A stretch of DNA of 64,000 bases from Acinetobacter sp. YWS30-1. Lineage in GTDB: Bacteria; Pseudomonadota; Gammaproteobacteria; Pseudomonadales; Moraxellaceae. Under the pieces are notes generated by a model, which saw only the letters and a program-made list of their open reading frames with translations, was not told the origin of the DNA and made no database searches. The translations under genes and the position numbers were made by a program. Each line of letters begins with the position of its first letter. Position 1 is the first letter of the stretch. Location of the stretch: NCBI RefSeq assembly GCF_033558715.1, contig NZ_CP114606.1, positions 620,001-684,000 of the forward strand. The letters are read 5' to 3'. Below are positions 58,563-64,000 of this stretch, piece by piece.

Positions 58563-60698
58563 ATGGCTCGTCAAACCCCAATTTCTCGTTACCGTAACAT
58601 TGGTATCTCAGCGCACATTGACGCTGGTAAAACAACGACTTCTGAACGTATTTTGTTCTACACAGGTGAGAGCCACAAACTAGGTGAAACTCACGAAGGT
58701 TCGGCAACTACGGACTGGATGGAACAAGAGCAAGAACGTGGTATTACCATTACTTCAGCAGCTGTAACATGCTTCTGGAAAGGTATGGGCAACCAGTTCG
58801 AACAACACCGTATTAACGTTATTGACACCCCAGGACACGTTGACTTCACAATCGAAGTTGAGCGTTCTATGCGTGTTCTTGACGGTGCGTGTATGGTTTA
58901 CTGTGCTGTAGGTGGTGTACAACCTCAGTCTGAAACTGTATGGCGTCAAGCGAACAAATATAAAGTTCCACGTATTGCGTTCGTTAACAAAATGGACCGT
59001 ACTGGTGCGAACTTCTTCCGTGCGGTTGAACAAATGAAAACTCGCTTGGGTGCTAACCCAGTGCCAATCGTTGTTCCAATCGGTGCTGAAGAAAACTTCC
59101 AAGGTGTTGTTGACCTTATCGAAATGAAAGCGATTATCTGGGATGAAGCATCTCAAGGTATGAAGTTTGAATATGGCGACATCCCAGCTGACCTAGTTGA
59201 TACTGCTAATGAATGGCGTACAAACATGGTTGAAGCAGCTGCGGAAGCATCTGAAGAGCTTATGGACAAATACCTTGAAGAAGGTGATTTGACGAAAGAA
59301 GAAATCGTAGCTGGTTTACGTACGCGTACGCTTGCAAACGAAATTCAACCGATGATGTGTGGTTCGGCGTTCAAAAACAAAGGTGTTCAACGTATGTTGG
59401 ACGCAGTAATTGAATTCCTTCCAGCGCCGACTGACGTTGAAGCAATCAAAGGTATCTTAGACGACAAAGACGAAACTGAAGGTTCTCGTGAAGCGTCTGA
59501 CGATGCACCGTTTGCTGCGTTAGCGTTCAAAATCATGAACGACAAATTCGTTGGTAACTTAACGTTCGTACGTGTTTACTCTGGTGTTCTTAAAGCGGGT
59601 AGCCCGGTTTATAACCCAGTGAAAATGAAACGTGAGCGTATCGGCCGTATCGTACAGATGCACGCAAATGACCGTCACGACATCGAAGAAATTCGTGCGG
59701 GCGACATCGCGGCATGTGTAGGTCTTAAAGATACAACAACTGGTGATACATTATGTGATGAAAACCACGTAATTACACTAGAGCGTATGGAATTCCCAGA
59801 GCCAGTAATTGCACTTGCAGTTGAGCCTAAAACTAAAGCTGACCAAGAAAAAATGTCAGTTGCTTTAGGTCGTTTGGCGAAAGAAGATCCATCGTTCCGC
59901 GTACGTACTGACGAAGAATCTGGTCAAACAATTATTGCTGGTATGGGTGAGCTTCACCTTGACATCATTGTTGACCGTATGAAACGTGAATTCAACGTTG
60001 AAGCGAACATTGGTAAACCAATGGTTGCTTACCGTGAAACGATCAAAAAATCTGTTGAACAAGAAGGTAAATTCGTTCGTCAAACAGGTGGTAAAGGTAA
60101 ATTTGGTCACGTATACGTACGTCTTGAGCCAATGGACCCTGAATCTGGTAAAGACTACGAGTTCGCTGAAGAAGTTGTCGGCGGTGTAGTACCGAAAGAA
60201 TTCTTCGGTGCGGTTGACAAAGGTATCCAAGAACGTATGAAGAATGGTGTCCTTGCTGGTTACCCAGTAGTTGGCATCAAAGCGACATTGTTCGACGGTT
60301 CTTACCATGATGTCGACTCTGACGAATTATCGTTCAAAATGGCGGGTTCTTACGCATTCCGTGATGGTTTCATGAAAGCAGATCCTGTTCTTCTTGAACC
60401 AATCATGAAAGTTGAAGTAGAAACTCCAGAAGACTACATGGGCGATATCATGGGTGACTTAAACCGTCGTCGTGGTATGGTTCAAGGTATGGACGATCTT
60501 CCTGGCGGTACTAAAGCAATCCGTGCTGAAGTTCCACTTTCTGAGATGTTTGGTTACGCAACTCACATGCGTTCTATGTCTCAAGGTCGTGCGACTTACT
60601 CTATGGAATTTGCTAAATATGCTGAAACTCCACGTAACGTGGCTGAAGGCATCATTGCTAAGTTCCAAGCTGGCGGCAAAAAAGGTGACGACGAGTAA
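58563..60698 (+). CDS. fusA: elongation factor G
   Basis: 712 residues by the homologous start [12 protein letters not shown] at 58563; the ATG at 58551 would add four residues and has AGGA directly against it. EF-G drives translocation on the ribosome. GTPase motifs: [29 protein letters not shown] and [10 protein letters not shown]; domain IV follows and the acidic-lysine end is GGKKGDDE. The codon use is highly biased, as expected for very high expression. Confidence 0.98.
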   Translation: MARQTPISRYRNIGISAHIDAGKTTTSERILFYTGESHKLGETHEGSATTDWMEQEQERGITITSAAVTCFWKGMGNQFEQHRINVIDTPGHVDFTIEVERSMRVLDGACMVYCAVGGVQPQSETVWRQANKYKVPRIAFVNKMDRTGANFFRAVEQMKTRLGANPVPIVVPIGAEENFQGVVDLIEMKAIIWDEASQGMKFEYGDIPADLVDTANEWRTNMVEAAAEASEELMDKYLEEGDLTKEEIVAGLRTRTLANEIQPMMCGSAFKNKGVQRMLDAVIEFLPAPTDVEAIKGILDDKDETEGSREASDDAPFAALAFKIMNDKFVGNLTFVRVYSGVLKAGSPVYNPVKMKRERIGRIVQMHANDRHDIEEIRAGDIAACVGLKDTTTGDTLCDENHVITLERMEFPEPVIALAVEPKTKADQEKMSVALGRLAKEDPSFRVRTDEESGQTIIAGMGELHLDIIVDRMKREFNVEANIGKPMVAYRETIKKSVEQEGKFVRQTGGKGKFGHVYVRLEPMDPESGKDYEFAEEVVGGVVPKEFFGAVDKGIQERMKNGVLAGYPVVGIKATLFDGSYHDVDSDELSFKMAGSYAFRDGFMKADPVLLEPIMKVEVETPEDYMGDIMGDLNRRRGMVQGMDDLPGGTKAIRAEVPLSEMFGYATHMRSMSQGRATYSMEFAKYAETPRNVAEGIIAKFQAGGKKGDDE

Positions 60699-60710
60699 TC
60701 TTTCGATTAC
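60695..60710 (+). repeat. stop-codon hairpin of fusA
   Basis: GTAATC-TTTC-GATTAC overlaps the fusA TAA and shares TAATCTTTCG with the element at the rpsL stop. Confidence 0.55.
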
Positions 60711-60746
60711 TATATTGCCTAACTAAATTTATAGTTAAAATCTAAT

Positions 60747-60771
60747 ACTCATGCAGGTTTACTGCATGAGT
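60747..60771 (+). repeat. 10-base perfect hairpin in the tuf leader
   Basis: ACTCATGCAG and CTGCATGAGT around GTTTA, 22 bases before the tuf start and 48 after the fusA stop. No T-run follows, so readthrough to tuf is expected. Confidence 0.7.
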
Positions 60772-60792
60772 AATCTACAAAGGAAGATGAAC

Positions 60793-61983
60793 ATGGCTAA
60801 GGCTAAGTTTGAACGTAATAAGCCACACGTTAACGTGGGCACAATCGGTCACGTTGACCATGGTAAAACAACTTTAACAGCTGCGATTGCAACTGTATGT
60901 GCTAAAAAATTCGGTGGTGAAGCGAAAGACTACGCTGCAATCGACTCTGCACCAGAAGAAAAAGCACGTGGTATTACAATTAATACTTCACACGTAGAAT
61001 ACGATTCTCCAACTCGTCACTACGCTCACGTAGACTGCCCGGGCCACGCCGATTATGTTAAAAACATGATTACTGGTGCTGCTCAGATGGACGGCGCGAT
61101 CCTTGTATGTGCTGCGACTGACGGTCCAATGCCACAAACTCGTGAACACATCCTGCTTTCTCGTCAGGTAGGTGTACCTTACATCGTTGTATTCTTGAAC
61201 AAATGCGACCTTGTAGACGACGAAGAGCTTCTTGAACTGGTTGAAATGGAAGTTCGTGAACTTCTTTCTACTTACGACTTCCCAGGTGATGACACTCCTG
61301 TAATCCGTGGTTCAGCACTTGCTGCACTTAACGGTGAAGCTGGTCAATACGGTGAAGATGCAGTTGTAGCTCTTGTTGAAGCGCTTGACTCTTACATCCC
61401 AGAACCAGAACGTGCAATCGACCAAGCATTCTTGATGCCAATCGAAGATGTATTCTCAATTTCTGGCCGTGGTACAGTTGTAACTGGCCGTGTTGAAACT
61501 GGTATCATCAAAGTTGGTGAAGAAGTTGAAATCGTGGGTATCAAAGACACAGTTAAGACTACTGTAACTGGCGTTGAAATGTTCCGTAAACTTCTTGACG
61601 AAGGCCGTGCTGGTGAGAACTGTGGTATCTTGCTTCGTGGTACTAAACGTGAAGACGTACAACGTGGTCAAGTACTTGCTAAACCAGGTTCTATCAAACC
61701 GCACACTAAATTCGATGCAGAAGTATACGTACTTTCTAAAGACGAAGGTGGTCGTCACACTCCATTCCTTAACGGTTACCGTCCACAGTTCTACTTCCGT
61801 ACAACTGACGTAACTGGCGCGATTTCTTTGAAAGAAGGCGTTGAAATGGTTATGCCTGGTGACAACGTAGAAATGTCAGTAGAACTAATTCACCCAATCG
61901 CAATGGACCCAGGTCTACGTTTTGCGATCCGTGAGGGTGGTCGTACAGTTGGTGCTGGTGTAGTTGCTAAAGTAACTGCATAA
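60793..61983 (+). CDS. tuf: elongation factor Tu
   Basis: 396 residues from the ATG at 60793 (AAGGAAG upstream); the frame before it to 60751 is open but lies in the leader hairpin. GTPase motifs [31 protein letters not shown] and [13 protein letters not shown]; domain [15 protein letters not shown]. It delivers aminoacyl-tRNA. Last gene of the str operon, with a strong terminator. A second tuf copy, common in this group, would be outside the window. Confidence 0.98.
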   Translation: MAKAKFERNKPHVNVGTIGHVDHGKTTLTAAIATVCAKKFGGEAKDYAAIDSAPEEKARGITINTSHVEYDSPTRHYAHVDCPGHADYVKNMITGAAQMDGAILVCAATDGPMPQTREHILLSRQVGVPYIVVFLNKCDLVDDEELLELVEMEVRELLSTYDFPGDDTPVIRGSALAALNGEAGQYGEDAVVALVEALDSYIPEPERAIDQAFLMPIEDVFSISGRGTVVTGRVETGIIKVGEEVEIVGIKDTVKTTVTGVEMFRKLLDEGRAGENCGILLRGTKREDVQRGQVLAKPGSIKPHTKFDAEVYVLSKDEGGRHTPFLNGYRPQFYFRTTDVTGAISLKEGVEMVMPGDNVEMSVELIHPIAMDPGLRFAIREGGRTVGAGVVAKVTA

Positions 61984-61997
61984 TCGCTGATTGTGTG

Positions 61998-62027
61998 AAA
62001 AAAGCGTCCCTTTGGGACGCTTTTTTT
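61998..62027 (+). terminator. intrinsic terminator of the str operon
   Basis: AAAAAAGCGTCCC and GGGACGCTTTTTT arms around TTT, with a T-run. Confidence 0.92.
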
Positions 62028-62217
62028 ATATCTGTAAATTCAACCTACTCATTTTCAAGCATATTTAAATTGTCTAACAATATATTTACAAGCTGTCCTT
62101 AAGTGATATTTCACTGACCTTATCTACCCTTATGTGAAAAATTCAACGCAGTAATATAACTATAAGAATTTTAATAATTAGATTTCAGCTCTATATAGAA
62201 CTGATGGGAGTAAGTGT

Positions 62218-63099
62218 ATGAATGCTCAAGTGAAAATTACCAATCGTGCAGGCGCAAGTTTTCCGGTACGTCGTATGAGTTTTGATTTTGATCAAGTGCC
62301 AGAATACTGGATGAATGGTTCAGCAGGACTGACTCACTTTATGACTGCACTCTCTGCATTATTCCCGGCAGGCGAAAAATTCTTTATTGATTCTGTTCGC
62401 GCTGTACGTCAGCACCCAGCAATTAAAGACAATGAAGCATTGCAAAAAGAAATTTCTGCCTTTATTGGTCAGGAAGCCATGCATACCCAGGAACATGTTG
62501 GCTTTAATGCCTCAGCGCAACGCCATGGCCATGATGTTGATACGCTAGATCATTATACTGACCGAGTCATTCAAACTGCACGCAAAATCTTTGCGGCAGT
62601 CGGTAAGCCAGTTGGTATTACCCAGGAAATGGTCGACCTCACTGCGACGACTGCACTAGAACATTTTACTGCGACCATTGCATCTCAGTTACTGACCAAT
62701 CAGCATATTCAGGAACTGATGAAAGATGACACCATGAAAACCATGTGGCTCTGGCATGCAATTGAAGAGAATGAACATAAGGCCGTGGCCTATGATGTAT
62801 TCGAAGGTGTTTTCGGTAAAGGTTTAAAATCTTATCTACTGCGTACCACTTCACTGGTTGAAGCGATGGTCACGCTATTCTTTGTACAAAGCTACTTCGT
62901 ATTGCGTTTATTGAAAGAAGACCGTCAGTTAAGTCTTGGAGCTTTAAAAGAAATCTATACTTATGGTTATAGCCCATCTAAAGGAATTATTACCGGTATG
63001 GGTAAAGAAATGCTGATGTACTTTAAACCTGGTTTTCATCCAAATGATCATGACACCCATAGCTTATTACAAAGCTGGAAACAAAAACTGGGCCTTTAA
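62218..63099 (+). CDS. predicted metal-dependent hydrolase (PF10118 type)
   Basis: 293 residues, mostly helical. The motifs FIGQEAMHTQEHVGFN (residues about 81-96) and WHAIEENEHKAVAYDVFEG, with paired Glu and His, suggest a ferritin-like two-metal site; MSFDFDQVPEYWMNG near the N-terminus is typical. The family is annotated as metal-dependent hydrolase, but its reaction is not known to me. GGGAG before the ATG; alone in its unit, followed by a terminator. Confidence 0.8.
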   Translation: MNAQVKITNRAGASFPVRRMSFDFDQVPEYWMNGSAGLTHFMTALSALFPAGEKFFIDSVRAVRQHPAIKDNEALQKEISAFIGQEAMHTQEHVGFNASAQRHGHDVDTLDHYTDRVIQTARKIFAAVGKPVGITQEMVDLTATTALEHFTATIASQLLTNQHIQELMKDDTMKTMWLWHAIEENEHKAVAYDVFEGVFGKGLKSYLLRTTSLVEAMVTLFFVQSYFVLRLLKEDRQLSLGALKEIYTYGYSPSKGIITGMGKEMLMYFKPGFHPNDHDTHSLLQSWKQKLGL

Positions 63100-63122
63100 T
63101 TTAAAACTAGATTAAAAGACTG

Positions 63123-63150
63123 AAGAGCAACCTAAGTTGCTCTTTTTTTT
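63123..63150 (+). terminator. intrinsic terminator after the metal-dependent hydrolase gene
   Basis: AAGAGCAA and TTGCTCTT arms around CCTAAG with a T-run. Confidence 0.85.
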
Positions 63151-63212
63151 GCTCGATTTTTTAAATAAAGTTTCTATAATGCGGAGGTTAATTCTAGATA
63201 AGATGAACGAAG

Positions 63213-63671
63213 ATGATTCGTTTGATGCAAGCTGCGGATGTGCCAGCTGTTGCCAAGATTGAAATCAAAGTACAATCCCATCCCTGGACCTTTAAACAAT
63301 TTGAAGATGCTGTTACTGCCTATCAAAGCACTGTGATTGAACAAGCAGGGCAAGTCGTAGGGTTCTGCATTTTACAGCCGGTGTTGGATGAAGCCAATTT
63401 ATTACTGATGGCAATTGATCCTGCGCAACAGGGCAAAGGTTTAGGTTATCAGTTGCTAGATGCCTCAATTGCATTATTGAAAAATAGTCCAGTACAAATC
63501 TTTCTGGAAGTACGGGAAAGCAATACTGCTGCAATTAAACTGTATGAAAAAACCGGTTTTCATCAGATTGATCTGCGCAAGAACTATTATCCGAATTCGA
63601 ATGGCACTCGGGAACATGCCATTATTATGGTGAAGTCCTGTACTGATGATTTTGCCAGCCTGTTTAAATAA
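63213..63671 (+). CDS. rimI: ribosomal protein S18-alanine N-acetyltransferase RimI
   Basis: 152 residues, GNAT fold. It acetylates the N-terminal alanine of ribosomal protein S18. The acetyl-CoA loop is MAIDPAQQGKGLGYQLLD, preceded by NLLLMAI, and the family region EVRESNTAAIKLYEKTGF with HQIDLRKNYY follows. HPWTFKQFEDA near the N-terminus is typical of RimI. The ATG at 63213 is the first in frame. Confidence 0.88.
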   Translation: MIRLMQAADVPAVAKIEIKVQSHPWTFKQFEDAVTAYQSTVIEQAGQVVGFCILQPVLDEANLLLMAIDPAQQGKGLGYQLLDASIALLKNSPVQIFLEVRESNTAAIKLYEKTGFHQIDLRKNYYPNSNGTREHAIIMVKSCTDDFASLFK

Positions 63672-63698
63672 TATTCCAGCTCTTATTTGACGACTAAA

Positions 63699-64000
63699 TT
63701 ACTTGATAATGGGATTATTCCATCCGCTAGGCAAGGTCGTCATCAAGGAGTTTCCCAGATGTTCAATCTCCACAGGGGTAAGGGTGCGGTTTAATCGGCG
63801 CCATTGCCCGTCAATCAATAATTCAAGTGGCAGGTATTGAGACTTGTAGTTCATTTTGGCTGAATGTGGCACCCAGTAGCCCAGATAAACAAACTGTAAG
63901 CCAAGTTTTTGAGTGTGCTCAATCTGTTTCAGAATCGCAAAGGCACCAAGGGAACGGCGGTTCTCATCAGGATCAAAGAAAGTATACACCGCTGAAACGC
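63699..64000 (-). CDS. bpt: arginyl/leucyl-tRNA--protein transferase, C-terminal part (partial)
   Basis: About 100 C-terminal residues of a protein that continues beyond the window edge; the GTG at 63989 is inside the gene, since the frame reads [10 protein letters not shown] with the conserved SAVYTFxDPD before it. The Ate C-terminal domain is clear: [36 protein letters not shown] and LPLELLIDG. In gammaproteobacteria these enzymes are usually Bpt, adding leucine to N-terminal Asp/Glu to mark proteins for ClpAP. Confidence 0.85.
   Translation of the reverse strand, partial: VSAVYTFFDPDENRRSLGAFAILKQIEHTQKLGLQFVYLGYWVPHSAKMNYKSQYLPLELLIDGQWRRLNRTLTPVEIEHLGNSLMTTLPSGWNNPIIK

Overview
The window is a chromosomal segment of a gammaproteobacterium, most likely Acinetobacter (Moraxellaceae). 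The pointers are moderate-to-low GC, an Smc/ScpAB condensin, a BirA without its DNA-binding domain paired with type III pantothenate kinase, a paaX-paaY junction, a compact rpmF-fabD-fabG-acpP cluster, and the RlmF and YciO homologues. The species cannot be named from sequence alone. I see no rRNA, tRNA, CRISPR array, prophage or transposase.

Layout. 1-0.84 kb: end of the phenylacetate (paa) region (paaX end, paaY). 0.95-7.1 kb: a methyltransferase, a CcsA/YpjD-like membrane protein, ffh, two RBBP9/YdeN-type serine hydrolases (the second lacks its nucleophile), coaX and birA. 7.1-15.4 kb: a TSUP exporter, a GntR/FCD regulator, smc, zipA and ligA; the middle of ligA has a sharply AT-rich, recombination-like patch. 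15.6-18.6 kb: rlmF, an NAD-dependent reductase, and a bacterioferritin lacking the heme-ligand Met. 18.7-34.1 kb: a probable two-membrane uptake region, with a TonB-dependent receptor, TonB, ExbB and two ExbD on the minus strand, and divergently two peptide-binding proteins, a secreted M3 oligopeptidase, two permeases and a fused double ATPase. 34.3-36.8 kb: scpA-scpB-rluB.

37.2-44.7 kb is the most accessory part. An intact yciO and a decayed second yciO copy flank a three-gene cassette of exported proteins: two small unknown proteins and a 1023-residue protein with a HET-C-like segment, a von Willebrand A domain, calcium-binding repeats and a hydrophobic/basic tail. epmC follows. This cassette is the best candidate here for something not well described.

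44.8-54.2 kb: yceD-rpmF, fabD-fabG-acpP, kbp, the D-alanine catabolic set (Lrp-type regulator, dadA, alanine racemase, RidA, cycA-like permease) and hemJ. 54.2-64 kb: fabB, an EcsC-family protein, the str operon rpsL-rpsG-fusA-tuf with several hairpins between genes, a PF10118-type metal-dependent hydrolase, rimI and the C-terminal end of an arginyl/leucyl-tRNA-protein transferase gene cut by the window edge.

Functions were assigned by reading motifs and recalling families; no database search was run. Base counts given are hand counts.
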